This document shows positions 28,165-36,835 of a stretch of 64,000 nt of DNA, one piece after another. Made by a program: the position numbers and the translations under genes. The notes below the pieces were generated by a model that was given only the letters and a program-made list of their open reading frames with translations, did not search any database and was not told where the DNA came from. Source of the DNA: Nitrospira sp. (lineage in GTDB: Bacteria; Nitrospirota; Nitrospiria; Nitrospirales; Nitrospiraceae). Location: the NCBI GenBank assembly GCA_029194665.1, contig JARFXO010000007.1, positions 1 through 64,000 of the forward strand. The letters are read 5' to 3'. How positions within the stretch are numbered: position 1 is the stretch's first letter; each line of letters starts with the position of its first letter.

Positions 28165-29166
28165 ATGGCAGTGAGCCGACCAGTGACCACGTGTTCCATT
28201 CCTTGTAACCTTTGTGGTGGCACCGAGGTGTCGGTTCTTTCGAACAGAAGTCGAAGCGGGAAGTCATTGCGTACCGTCATCTGTCAAGCCTGTGGGCTCG
28301 TGTGGTCGGACCCACGTCCTCATGACGCCAGGCGGTTTTACGAGGAAGAGTATCGACTCTCCTATAAACACAGCTATAGCCCGAAGCCCAAACATGTCTT
28401 GCGCGCGGGCCATGTGGCCCTCTCGCGATTCGAGAAGATTGAACGGTTGCTGTCGAATCGGAAAACAGTTCTGGATGTCGGCACCGGGGGAGGAGAGTTC
28501 GCCTATCTGCTTCAATCGTTGGGGCACGGTGTGAACGGGATTGAACCGAATAGAGGGTATGCCGACTATTCCATTCGCGAATATGGGCTCACGGTACAGG
28601 TCGGGTTCGTGCAAGACGCGGGGTTGGCACCGGACTCGTTCGATGTGGTCACGATCTGGCATGTGCTCGAACACACGGAAGATCCCGGTTTCATTTTGGA
28701 CTTGCTCCGATCCTGGCTCAAACCGGACGGTACGCTTGTGGTGGAAGTTCCGAATGTGGAGGCAACCTGCCAGGCTCCTCACAGTACCTTCCATGAAGCC
28801 CATCTTTATAATTTCAACGTGGTGTCATTGCGTAGGTTGGCCAAAAAACATGGGTTGTACGAGGTCAAGCATCTGATCTCTCGCGACGGTGGGAACATCA
28901 CGATGTTCTTTTCCCGCATGGAGCCGCTGGTCGACGATCATTACGATGCCTCGATTCCCGGCAACTGCGAATGGATCTCGAGGATCGTGCGTCAGCACAG
29001 CAACGTGCGACGCCACTTGACGTCGTTGCCGTACGTTCGCGTTTGGCAACGCCTCTGCCGAACAGTCCAAGAGAGGCGAGATACTGCGGGTGAGCGGAAC
29101 GGTAAGGCACTGCTCGACAAACTCTATTCTGCTCAGCTGCCGCTCCATTCTGTCGGACGGCCATGA
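28165..29166 (+). CDS. Class I SAM-dependent methyltransferase with N-terminal zinc motif
   Basis: The 333-residue protein begins with two Cys pairs (CNLCGG and CQACGLVWSDPRP) forming a likely zinc knuckle, then a SAM-binding Rossmann domain: VLDVGTGGGEFAYLLQ, an acidic ribose-binding residue in NGIEPN, FDVVTIWHVLEHTEDP and LKPDGTLVVEVPN. This layout is common in sugar or lipid methyltransferases near glycan genes. A GAGGAGG site lies directly before ATG 28165; the in-frame GTG at 28171 has better spacing and may be the real start. Substrate unknown. Confidence 0.82.
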   Translation: MAVSRPVTTCSIPCNLCGGTEVSVLSNRSRSGKSLRTVICQACGLVWSDPRPHDARRFYEEEYRLSYKHSYSPKPKHVLRAGHVALSRFEKIERLLSNRKTVLDVGTGGGEFAYLLQSLGHGVNGIEPNRGYADYSIREYGLTVQVGFVQDAGLAPDSFDVVTIWHVLEHTEDPGFILDLLRSWLKPDGTLVVEVPNVEATCQAPHSTFHEAHLYNFNVVSLRRLAKKHGLYEVKHLISRDGGNITMFFSRMEPLVDDHYDASIPGNCEWISRIVRQHSNVRRHLTSLPYVRVWQRLCRTVQERRDTAGERNGKALLDKLYSAQLPLHSVGRP

Positions 29167-29179
29167 AGCGAGTCGGACC

Positions 29180-30328
29180 GTGCAAGGATTGACGACAGGC
29201 GTTCTTCCTTCGTCTTTAGGCTCTGACGAACGGGGTTCGCCGGAAGGTTGTCCGGTACCAGCGGTTAACTCTCTCTCTAGTCGTTCCGCGTCGACGTTGA
29301 ACTGCGCCCGTATTCTTCTGATCAAGCCCAGTTCTCTCGGGGATATCGTTCACGCCTTTCCAGTCGTCTCGGCGATCAAAGCGCAATGGCCGAGATCGCA
29401 TATAACATGGGTGGTGAAGCGTCAGTGGGCTGGCCTTGTCGAGCGTGCGGAGGAAGTCGACCGTGTCTGGCCTGTGGAGATGACGGTGAAGAGTTGGATT
29501 CAAGAAGGCCAGGCATTGCGAGCAGAGCGGTTTGATCTCGCCATCGATTTGCAAGGCCTGTTTCGCAGTGGCATTTTGGCGCGTTTCAGCGGCGCACCGA
29601 CGCGTATTGGATTCGCGAATGGGAGGGAAGGGAGCCCATGGTTTTATACTCAACGGGTACCGGTGCTCAGCCCCGATATTCACGCTGTCGACCGATATCT
29701 TTCGGTTGTCGCGGCGTTGGGAGCAGCTCTGCCTGACAAACCGCGATTTGGGTTCAGGTTGTCGGAGGAGGACATGTCAGCGGTTCGGGAGCTCTGCCGG
29801 CGCAGAGGCTTTTCGGTGGACAGGCCATGGGTCGCCATGAACATGGGGGCGCGCTGGCCGACAAAGCGCTGGCCGCAGGCGTCCTTCGCCGCCGTCGTGG
29901 ATCAGCTGCATGAGACACAGCTTGATCCGATCGTCATGATAGGAGGTGCGGATGAACGTGCCTACACCAATAAGGTGAGAACTCTGACAGACCGCCCATT
30001 CATCGATCTGAGCGGTGAGATCCCATTGGGGTACTTACCGGCCCTGCTTTCTAAGGCGACCGTCATGATCACCAACGATTCCGGACCGATGCACGTTGCC
30101 GCCGCGCTTGGAGTTCCGGTCATTGCGATGTTTGGCCCGACCAGTGCGGTTCGGACCGGTCCCTATGGGGCCGGCCATCATGTATTAGCCGGTCAGGTAT
30201 CCTGTAGCCCTTGTTTCAGTCGTGTCTGCAGACATGATCCTGAATTGGAATGCCTTCATCTCATTAAACCGACCCACGTGGTCGATCTGATACGACCGCT
30301 GTTGGCGGCTCACGTACCATGTCGATGA
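29180..30328 (+). CDS. Lipopolysaccharide heptosyltransferase (GT9, WaaC-like)
   Basis: A GT9 transferase with the N-terminal ILLIKPSSLGDIVHAFPVV motif, NMGARWPTKRWP and the donor-binding ITNDSGPMHVAAALGVPVI block, which best resembles heptosyltransferase I (WaaC). It would add the first heptose to Kdo. The start is uncertain: GTG 29180, TTG 29186 and TTG 29297 are in frame, and only the last would begin directly before the catalytic motif. A Cys-containing C-terminal segment (CSPCFSRVCRHDPELEC) is typical of several GT9 subgroups. Confidence 0.85.
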   Translation: MQGLTTGVLPSSLGSDERGSPEGCPVPAVNSLSSRSASTLNCARILLIKPSSLGDIVHAFPVVSAIKAQWPRSHITWVVKRQWAGLVERAEEVDRVWPVEMTVKSWIQEGQALRAERFDLAIDLQGLFRSGILARFSGAPTRIGFANGREGSPWFYTQRVPVLSPDIHAVDRYLSVVAALGAALPDKPRFGFRLSEEDMSAVRELCRRRGFSVDRPWVAMNMGARWPTKRWPQASFAAVVDQLHETQLDPIVMIGGADERAYTNKVRTLTDRPFIDLSGEIPLGYLPALLSKATVMITNDSGPMHVAAALGVPVIAMFGPTSAVRTGPYGAGHHVLAGQVSCSPCFSRVCRHDPELECLHLIKPTHVVDLIRPLLAAHVPCR

Positions 30329-31344
30329 ATGTCCTCATCGTTCGCCCGGACGGTATCGGTGACGTCCTGCTCTCGCTTCCCGTGGCGACCCAACTCAGGC
30401 GGCTTGTGCCGGGGGTCACGATCGGTTTTCTCACCAGTCCTACGGTCGCGCCGCTCCTCGATCGCCATCCCGATGTGGACTATGTGCGAACGATTCGCTT
30501 CATGGACCCATTCAAAGAACTCCGTCGCGCCTTTACACAAGGAGTTGAGGCGGCGATTTTTCTGAAGCCCTTTCGTCGTCTGATGTGGGCCGCATGGGTG
30601 ACTGCTGTCCCAATTCGAGTTGCGACGAGGTACCGTTGGTATAGCCTATTGGCCAACCGCCATGTTTACGAACATCGCAGCGAATTTTCGAAGCATGAGT
30701 CGGAATACAACGTTGAAATGCTGAAAGGGTTGGGATTGCGCCCCCAGCCTGTAATCCCGCCCGTACTCACCTTGACGGAAGCGGAACGGGACGCCGGTGC
30801 AGCTCGGTGGTCGCGACTGCCGAGTCCTCGCGTCGTGGTCCACCCGGGAGGAGTTTCTGCGCGCCGCTGGCGGCTGGACCATTACCGTGACCTGGTCGTT
30901 GCATTGACGGAAAAAGGGTATGGTGTCCTGCTCACAGGAAGCGATCAGGAGCGAGCGGAGTTCGGCAAAGGTCCGCTGCCGTTTACGACGTTTTCCTCAG
31001 GGGTAGTGGATCTTATGGGTACTCTGTCGTTGCGGGAGCTGATGTCGGTGATCGCCAATGCTCATGTCGTCGTCTCAGGAGCGACAGGACCGGCTCATCT
31101 GGCGGCAGCCCTAGGTGTCCCCGCCGTCACCTTGTTTGACCCGCGACGAAACAACTTGCCTGTGAGATGGAAACCTCTTGGGACGGGAGTCTTGCTGCGA
31201 CCGGATGTTCCCACTTGCGAAAAATGTATCGGGGAGGTCTGCCCCTACTGGGATTGTCTTGATCGATTCACTGTTGCAAAGGTCACGTCCGCAATCGCCA
31301 AGGTCTCAGAGGCCCCGTCAGCGCTGACCGTGCTTCATCTGTAA
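30319..31344 (+). CDS. GT9-family glycosyltransferase
   Basis: This 341-residue protein is a second GT9 enzyme in tandem, overlapping the previous gene by 10 bp. It has VLIVRPDGIGDVLLSLPVA at the N-terminus, the HPGGVSARRW block and VSGATGPAHLAAALGVPAV, where Ala replaces the usual Asp of the NDTG/TDTG donor motif (SGATG), suggesting altered donor chemistry. The C-terminal CEKCIGEVCPYWDC Cys cluster is like that of related core transferases. It probably adds a core sugar after the heptoses. Confidence 0.82.
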   Translation: MSMNVLIVRPDGIGDVLLSLPVATQLRRLVPGVTIGFLTSPTVAPLLDRHPDVDYVRTIRFMDPFKELRRAFTQGVEAAIFLKPFRRLMWAAWVTAVPIRVATRYRWYSLLANRHVYEHRSEFSKHESEYNVEMLKGLGLRPQPVIPPVLTLTEAERDAGAARWSRLPSPRVVVHPGGVSARRWRLDHYRDLVVALTEKGYGVLLTGSDQERAEFGKGPLPFTTFSSGVVDLMGTLSLRELMSVIANAHVVVSGATGPAHLAAALGVPAVTLFDPRRNNLPVRWKPLGTGVLLRPDVPTCEKCIGEVCPYWDCLDRFTVAKVTSAIAKVSEAPSALTVLHL

Positions 31345-31369
31345 GACGTCTCATCGTTGCTGTGGAGAG

Positions 31370-32035
31370 TTGGTTCTGGATGCTGCGCTTGACTCCAATG
31401 CGCTTCTGCGTTCATATTCTGAACGTTGGGTACGGCCATCTAACTATATGAATCTCCAGGGGCAACGAGATCTTCTCTTGCTGAGCGAGCTGGAGCGCGA
31501 TGGTGCGGTCACCCAGCGGTCTCTTGCGACAAAGCTAGGGGTTGCTCTAGGTCTGACGAATCTCTATCTTAAGCGGTTGGTGCGGAGCGGCTATATTAAA
31601 ATAACCACGATTCCCTCACACCGGGGTCGGTATGTACTGACTCCACAAGGGCTTGCTGAGAAATCCAGGCTGGCCTATCTCTATATGGAGTATTCCCTGT
31701 CTCACTACCGCGATATGCGGACGCGGCTACGAGGAGCGCTGTCTGATACGGCCCAAAACGGAACGAAACGGGTCGTCATTTATGGAACAGGTGAACTGGC
31801 GGAGATGGCGTATCTGTCGCTCCGAGAAATGCATATGACCTTGGTTGGATTTGTAGATGATAGCCGGCAGGAGGCGTTTTTATCCTATCCGGTCTGGCCG
31901 CCGGAGGTGTTGAGTGAATGGGAATTTGATGCGGTGTTACTGGCGGATTTCGACCAGGCAGCGGGGCACCGTGCAACATTGCAGCAACGCCTCGTTCCTG
32001 ATGGCAAGATCATAGCGCTGGCTCCATCATTCTGA
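31370..32035 (+). CDS. MarR-like EPS-associated regulator with C-terminal Rossmann-like domain
   Basis: The 221-residue protein has a winged-helix domain (about residues 28-95: QGQRDLLLLSELERDGAVTQ, LGLTNLYLKRLVRSGYIKI, RYVLTPQGLAEK) like regulators found at exopolysaccharide loci. A second domain (about 133-215) starts with VVIYGTGELAEMAYLSL and GFVDDS, resembling the nucleotide-binding fold at the N-terminus of sugar acyltransferases or NDP-sugar dehydratases. It may sense a nucleotide-sugar. The TTG start has poor spacing to GGAG; an in-frame ATG lies at 31448. Confidence 0.72.
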   Translation: MVLDAALDSNALLRSYSERWVRPSNYMNLQGQRDLLLLSELERDGAVTQRSLATKLGVALGLTNLYLKRLVRSGYIKITTIPSHRGRYVLTPQGLAEKSRLAYLYMEYSLSHYRDMRTRLRGALSDTAQNGTKRVVIYGTGELAEMAYLSLREMHMTLVGFVDDSRQEAFLSYPVWPPEVLSEWEFDAVLLADFDQAAGHRATLQQRLVPDGKIIALAPSF

Positions 32036-32098
32036 GTGCTGCGGAGCGGTTGTTTTTTCTGTTCCCTGTAAGTGAAAGGGCGGAGCTGTGTCCTCAGG

Positions 32099-32128
32099 AT
32101 GCGCGACAAGCGCGACTGGCGGGATTCG
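32099..32128 (+). repeat. Degenerate inverted repeat, left copy
   Basis: This 30-bp segment (beginning ATGCGCGACAAGCGCGAC) matches the reverse complement of 32567-32596 at about 20 of 30 positions. The two copies flank the four-helix-bundle gene. Confidence 0.35.
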
Positions 32129-32167
32129 TGAGAAAGGTGTGACTCGCGAGAGTTGCCGAAAGGGCGA

Positions 32168-32530
32168 ATGGCCATAATCCGGTTTGAGGATCTTGAGGTA
32201 TGGCAGGAATCTACTTCGTTGGCGGTTGAGATATATGCCGTCTCGAAAGATGGCAGCTTTTCACAGGATTTCGGTTTCAGGGATCAACTGCGACGATCGG
32301 CTGTTTCGATTGCTTCAAATATCGCCGAAGGCAAGGAGCGAGAGACGATTCCGGAGTTGATTCGCCATCTCTATATCGCAAAAGGATCATCCGGTGAACT
32401 CAAGACGCAGCTTTTCATTGCCGAGCGAGTGGGTTACATCGGGTCAGACCGTGCCAAAGATCTCAGACAAGCCGCTGAGAAGATCAGCGCCAAACTCGGC
32501 GCTTTGATTCGAACACTCAAAGCGAAGTAG
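32168..32530 (+). CDS. Four-helix bundle protein (23S rRNA intervening-sequence type)
   Basis: The 120-residue protein has the family signature: FEDLEVWQESTSLAVEIY, the FRDQLRRSAVSIASNIAEG block and ELKTQLFIAERVGYI. Proteins of this family were first seen in intervening sequences of 23S rRNA genes and are also common as stand-alone genes with no defined biochemical role. The ATG at 32168 is preferred to a TTG at 32153. It lies just before the NusG-like gene and is flanked by short degenerate inverted repeats. Confidence 0.85.
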   Translation: MAIIRFEDLEVWQESTSLAVEIYAVSKDGSFSQDFGFRDQLRRSAVSIASNIAEGKERETIPELIRHLYIAKGSSGELKTQLFIAERVGYIGSDRAKDLRQAAEKISAKLGALIRTLKAK

Positions 32531-32566
32531 CGAGATTCCTTATGAGCGCTCGATTATCCACTTTGG

Positions 32567-32596
32567 CGTGTCCCGCATCGCTCGCATTTCCCGCAT
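32567..32596 (-). repeat. Degenerate inverted repeat, right copy
   Basis: Reads CGTGTCCCGCATCGCTCGCA on the plus strand at its start and contains internal short CGCAT repeats. It pairs imperfectly with 32099-32128 in inverted orientation across the four-helix-bundle gene. It overlaps the region just upstream of the NusG-like gene. Confidence 0.35.
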
Positions 32597-32615
32597 GTCG
32601 CGCGCGAGGTGGGGC

Positions 32616-33122
32616 ATGAACGAGTTCATGCCCGCACCTCGCTGGTACGCACTCCGTACCAAATCACGCCATGAAAAACTGGTACGAGATCAGTTGGACA
32701 AGCAAGGAATCGAGCCGTTGCTGCCGACGGTCAAACGGCTGAGCCAGTGGAAGGACAGGAAAAAGGAAATCGAGGTCCCGCTGTTCTCCGGCTATTGTTT
32801 CGTGCGGTTTTCTCAGCCCGAAAAGACGCCGGTGCAAAAGATCGTGGGCGTCGTCGAAATCGTCGGCAGCGGAAGTCGACCCGAAGCGATCCCTGAGCAA
32901 GAAATCGCTGCGCTACGCCGCCTCATGATGAGCGTGCTTCCGTATGATCCCCATCCCTATCTCCATGAAGGGATGAGGGTGGAAGTCGTTCGGGGCCCTT
33001 TACAGGGAGTTCAAGGCATTCTCTTACGGAAGGAAAAGCGACATCGACTCGTGATCGGAGTTCGAGTGGTCCAGCAGGCCGCAGTAGTAGAAATCGACGT
33101 GAACGATGTCGTACCGATGTGA
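32616..33122 (+). CDS. NusG/RfaH/UpxY-like specialised antitermination factor
   Basis: This 168-residue protein has an NGN domain (RWYALRTKSRHEKLVRDQLD, VPLFSGYCFVRF) and a C-terminal KOW domain (MRVEVVRGPLQGVQGILL). Paralogues such as RfaH, UpxY and LoaP bind RNA polymerase and help it read long surface-glycan operons. Its place at the head of the glycan locus and its distance from ribosomal genes indicate the specialised rather than the housekeeping factor. The ATG at 32616 follows GAGGTGGGG; the upstream in-frame extension would consist of the CGCAT repeat and is rejected. Confidence 0.88.
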   Translation: MNEFMPAPRWYALRTKSRHEKLVRDQLDKQGIEPLLPTVKRLSQWKDRKKEIEVPLFSGYCFVRFSQPEKTPVQKIVGVVEIVGSGSRPEAIPEQEIAALRRLMMSVLPYDPHPYLHEGMRVEVVRGPLQGVQGILLRKEKRHRLVIGVRVVQQAAVVEIDVNDVVPM

Positions 33123-33254
33123 ACGAACAGATGCTGCGTGATCAGCAGGGAAAGCATAGGAGGCCAGTGCCTGTTTCAAGGGGCTCTCAAGCAAACGGAT
33201 TTCTTAGACTCTCAGCGGCTGCAAGATTGCGGGCGTCTCTGGGCAACTGAACCT

Positions 33255-34601
33255 ATGGATTCGTGGTGGGTGCGGCTATTGCCGGCGGTGTTGCGGCGTC
33301 GTTTCGAGGGCCGGATCGCCGCTCAGAGAGTGATGACGAATGCCATTTGGCTGTCGTCCGATCATGTGTATCGATTGAGTATCAGTGTGGTTGTGAACGT
33401 GTGGATGGCACGGTATCTTGGCCCTCAACAATTCGGGCAACTCAGTTTTGCGGCAGCATTTGTCGCACTGTTTTCGGGACTGTCCACGCTGGGACTTGAT
33501 AACGTGGTAGTTCGGGATCTTGCACGGGCGCCTCACACCAAGGAACTTACATTAGGCAGTGCGTGGCTGATCAAATTTGTAGGCTCAGGTGCGGCCTTTA
33601 TCCTGGCAATAGTGGTGATCTCGTGGATCCGGCCTGATGATGTTCTTAGCTTTTGGCTGGTGTTTCTGTTTGCTGGCGTGTTTGTGTTTCAAAGTGTGGA
33701 TGTGATCGATATGTGGTTTCGCTCGGCACTCAAGTCGAGGCTCTCTGTTATTCCTAAGATGATTGCAATTACTGCAGGGGCTTTGGGGAAGTCCGGCCTC
33801 ATACTCGTTGGTGCTCCGCTCATCGCATTTGCATGGATGGGGCTTGCTGAGGCGGTGGTAGGGAGCGTCGCTCTGCTCGGCGTATTCATGTGGTTGGGGG
33901 AAGGGTTCAACCCGTGGCGGATCCATTCCGGGCGAGTTCGTGCCTTGCTGAAGGATGCCTTTCCGTTGGCGTTGTCCGCCATGGTGATCATTCTGTATAT
34001 GCGGATCGATCAAGTCATGCTCGGCGAACTGTTGAATGATGAAGCAGTCGGCATGTACACCGTTGCAACCAAAATATCAGAGGTGTTTTATTTCATTCCT
34101 AGTGCGTTTGTGATGTCGTTGGTGCCGGCGCTTGTGCAGGCAAGGGAATCGGATGGTGCGAACTATCTCGCACGAGTGGAGGAGATGTTCTCAATAGTGG
34201 CTATCGGTGCCATTCTCATTGCCGTGCCCATCTCAGTTTTCGCCGATCCGTTGATAAAGTTTGTCTTTGGTCCGAACTTCGCTTCGGCTGCTCCGGTGCT
34301 ACAAATTCATATCTGGGCATTGGTATTTGCGGCCTTAGGGGTTGCCAGTGGTCAATACCTTCTCCTTGAGGGCCTCAACAGTATTTTATTGCAGAGGACG
34401 GCATTGGGTGCGGCCGTCAATATTATGTTAAATGTTCTCTGGATACCCCGGTACGGAATTGTCGGTGCTGCGTGGGCTTCTCTGATCGCATATGGGATAG
34501 CCACCTGCTTCCTGTTCCAAAATGTAGTGTCGCGTAGATGTCTCAACTTGATGGTCAGGAGTCTGTTTTATCCAAGAATGCTCGCAGTGCTATGGCGCTG
34601 A
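33255..34601 (+). CDS. Wzx-like polysaccharide flippase
   Basis: From the ATG at 33255 the protein has 448 residues and about twelve to fourteen hydrophobic helices. The opening segment (SDHVYRLSISVVVNVWMARYLGPQQFGQLSF) is typical of the MATE/MOP oligosaccharide flippase family, which moves undecaprenyl-linked glycans across the inner membrane. An in-frame start at 33138 would add 39 residues of non-membrane sequence and is less likely. It overlaps the following methyltransferase gene by a few bases. Confidence 0.83.
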   Translation: MDSWWVRLLPAVLRRRFEGRIAAQRVMTNAIWLSSDHVYRLSISVVVNVWMARYLGPQQFGQLSFAAAFVALFSGLSTLGLDNVVVRDLARAPHTKELTLGSAWLIKFVGSGAAFILAIVVISWIRPDDVLSFWLVFLFAGVFVFQSVDVIDMWFRSALKSRLSVIPKMIAITAGALGKSGLILVGAPLIAFAWMGLAEAVVGSVALLGVFMWLGEGFNPWRIHSGRVRALLKDAFPLALSAMVIILYMRIDQVMLGELLNDEAVGMYTVATKISEVFYFIPSAFVMSLVPALVQARESDGANYLARVEEMFSIVAIGAILIAVPISVFADPLIKFVFGPNFASAAPVLQIHIWALVFAALGVASGQYLLLEGLNSILLQRTALGAAVNIMLNVLWIPRYGIVGAAWASLIAYGIATCFLFQNVVSRRCLNLMVRSLFYPRMLAVLWR

Positions 34602-35461
34602 AGCGGGTTTCTTCAACCGCGCGCGCAGGTGGATGGATGAAATTCTGGCGAGCGTTCAAGGCTGAGATCAATCGACAGGCGTATCTACATACCGGTCGTC
34701 GGCCATGGTCCAGAGGGTATGGTGAATATCGACAAAGTGAGATACAGCGAATACTCGATCATGGACTGTTTAGTGCCGACCAGCTTCCTCAACACTACGG
34801 TTTCCGACTTGACGAGCGGGTGATCGAGTATCCCTGGCTGTTCAATCGTCTTCGTGCCGATGAGGGGGTCCTCTTAGACGCGGGATCCGTTCTCAACCAT
34901 CGCTTTCTGCTAGAACGAGCGGTATTCAGAAATAAACGCGTGTTCATTTCTACTCTTGCGCCGGAGCCCATTTCATTTAATGCGTTGGGTGTGTCGTATG
35001 TTTACGAAGATTTTCGAGACAGTGGCTTTAAGAACGACTACTTCGATTGGATCGTCAGCCTCTCGACCCTGGAGCATGTCGGGATGGATAACACGATGCT
35101 GTACACGAGTGATGTCTCTAAAAGGGAAGACGCTCCTCTTGCCTATTTGGGTGTGGTACAAGAACTCAAGCGCGTTCTGAAACCTGGAGGGCATTTCTAT
35201 GTGACCGTTCCGTTCGGAAAAGCCCAGACTTACGGATGGTTTCAGATATTCGATGCGCCGATGGTCGATGCACTCATTCAGGCGTTTGCTCCCACCTCGT
35301 GTAGCGAATTTCACTTCAGATACTTGCCCGAGGGGTGGAGGGTGTCGACGCGCGAGCAATCTGCCGGCTCGACCTATTTCGACATTCATAACACCAAAAC
35401 CTATGACGCTGACTTTGCTGCCGCATCGAGGGCGGTCGTCTGTTTAGATCTCCTCAAGTAA
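34592..35461 (+). CDS. SAM-dependent methyltransferase-like protein
   Basis: The 289-residue protein has a class I methyltransferase-like core: GVLLDAGSVLNHRFLLERA, FDWIVSLSTLEHVGMDN and LKRVLKPGGHFYVTVPFG. The first glycine-rich SAM loop is weak (DAGSVLN), similar to DUF268-type enzymes later in the locus, so activity is uncertain. The ATG at 34592 overlaps the flippase stop; an upstream ATG at 34538 would give a 64-bp overlap. It probably modifies a sugar in the glycan. Confidence 0.7.
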   Translation: MALKRVSSTARAGGWMKFWRAFKAEINRQAYLHTGRRPWSRGYGEYRQSEIQRILDHGLFSADQLPQHYGFRLDERVIEYPWLFNRLRADEGVLLDAGSVLNHRFLLERAVFRNKRVFISTLAPEPISFNALGVSYVYEDFRDSGFKNDYFDWIVSLSTLEHVGMDNTMLYTSDVSKREDAPLAYLGVVQELKRVLKPGGHFYVTVPFGKAQTYGWFQIFDAPMVDALIQAFAPTSCSEFHFRYLPEGWRVSTREQSAGSTYFDIHNTKTYDADFAAASRAVVCLDLLK

Positions 35462-36024
35462 TGTTGGGCAGGTTACGGGCTTACAAGCAGAGCCGGACAG
35501 TCAAGTCGGAGCCCGGAGTAGTTTTTCATTCGGAAGCGAAGATCACGAATATGCGTTCCCCTGAACACATACAAATCGGCGCATTCACGCACGTTCGCGG
35601 CGAGCTGTTAACCTTCGCTCACGGTGGACAAATCACGATCGGCAACTACTGTTATATCGGCGAACAGAGCAGGCTGTGGTCATCTGCTCACATTCACATC
35701 GGCGACCGAGTCTTGATCGCCCATCTTGTCACGATTCTTGATAATCTGACTCATCCAATCTCGGCTCGTGCCCGCCATGATCACTACCGAGCTATCCTCG
35801 AAAAAGGACATCCCAAGGTATTGGATCTGGACGAGCAACCGGTGAAGATTTGTGACGATGTGTGGATCGGATGTTCATCTGTCATCCTTAAAGGGGTTAT
35901 GATTGGGCAAGGTGCCATAATAGGAGCGGGTAGTGTCGTAACAACCTCTATTCCTCCCTGGACGATCTGTGCCGGAAATCCGGCACGAGTCATTCGTGAA
36001 CTCACACAAGCAGAACGTGCCTGA
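35461..36024 (+). CDS. Hexapeptide-repeat acyltransferase
   Basis: The 187-residue protein has a left-handed beta-helix (HIQIGAFTHVRGELL, QITIGNYCYIGEQSRLWSS, HIHIGDRVLIAHLV, the extruding loop near THPIS, then DDVWIGCSSVILKGVMIG, AIIGAGSVVT). This is the WbbJ/NodL/maltose acetyltransferase class. It likely O-acetylates a glycan sugar using acetyl-CoA. The ATG overlaps the previous stop (TAATG). Confidence 0.86.
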   Translation: MLGRLRAYKQSRTVKSEPGVVFHSEAKITNMRSPEHIQIGAFTHVRGELLTFAHGGQITIGNYCYIGEQSRLWSSAHIHIGDRVLIAHLVTILDNLTHPISARARHDHYRAILEKGHPKVLDLDEQPVKICDDVWIGCSSVILKGVMIGQGAIIGAGSVVTTSIPPWTICAGNPARVIRELTQAERA

Positions 36025-36835
36025 ATTGTCATCGTGGGAGGAGGCCGTTCTCCGGCTTCGTCACCAACCCGATCAGTGGGCACTTGTGCGGGCGTGCTTC
36101 TACGACGATCCACTGGTAGAAGCGGCACAACGTTACCATGCAAGTACGGAATGGCGAGCAGTGTGTCCCTATCTTCCGAAGGAGCAGGGTCAGGCGCTCG
36201 ACCTTGGCGCCGGCCGGGGCATCGCTTCCTATGCATTGGCACGCGACGGATGGCGAGTAACCGCCGTGGAACCTGATCCGAGCGCTGTTGTCGGTGCCGA
36301 GGCCATCAGAAAATTGGCTAAGGAGACTGGTCTTCCTATCGAAGTGGTAGCTCAGTATGGCGAAGCGCTTCCCTTCCCAGATCACTGCTTCGATCTTGTT
36401 CATTGTCGCGCCGTGCTCCATCATGCGCGCAATCTTTCAGCACTGTGCCGAGAAGTCAGTCGGGTGCTCAAACCAGGGGGGATTTCCATTGCTACGAGAG
36501 AACATGTGATTTCCCGGAAAGCCGATCTCCCCGCATTTCTCGAGTCTCATCCTCTCCATCGCTTGTACGGCGGCGAGCACGCCTATCTCCTCAGCGAATA
36601 TCAGGCGGCGATCCAAGCTGCAGGTCTCAAGATGACTCACGTGTTAAATCCCTATGCGTCCGACATCAATTTGTTTCCCGATTCGCGCGCTGAATTGAAG
36701 CGACGAATTGCGGACCGACTGTATTTGCCCTGGGCGACACTTGTCCCCGGATTCATGATCGACTGGCTTGGGAAGCGCCTCGACCAGCCGGGCCGCCACT
36801 TTTCATTCGTCGCCGAGAAGCCGTTGGATGCCTAG
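36017..36835 (+). CDS. Class I SAM-dependent methyltransferase
   Basis: This 272-residue enzyme has clear SAM motifs: ALDLGAGRGIASYALARDG, the acidic residue in VEPDPSA, FDLVHCRAVLHHARN and LKPGGISIATREH. The GTG at 36017 overlaps the previous gene by 8 bp. The C-terminal part is specific and may bind the acceptor. Probable role is methylation of a glycan or lipid-linked intermediate. Confidence 0.84.
   Translation: MPELSSWEEAVLRLRHQPDQWALVRACFYDDPLVEAAQRYHASTEWRAVCPYLPKEQGQALDLGAGRGIASYALARDGWRVTAVEPDPSAVVGAEAIRKLAKETGLPIEVVAQYGEALPFPDHCFDLVHCRAVLHHARNLSALCREVSRVLKPGGISIATREHVISRKADLPAFLESHPLHRLYGGEHAYLLSEYQAAIQAAGLKMTHVLNPYASDINLFPDSRAELKRRIADRLYLPWATLVPGFMIDWLGKRLDQPGRHFSFVAEKPLDA

Noticed and set aside
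32567..32612. CRISPR-like short repeats
   Set aside because: The repeated CGCAT units are only a few bases long, degenerate and without spacers of regular size; there are no cas genes.
32568..32615. N-terminal extension of the NusG-like protein
   Set aside because: The extension is translation of short CGCAT-type repeats (MSRIARISRMSR) and a better ribosome site precedes ATG 32616.
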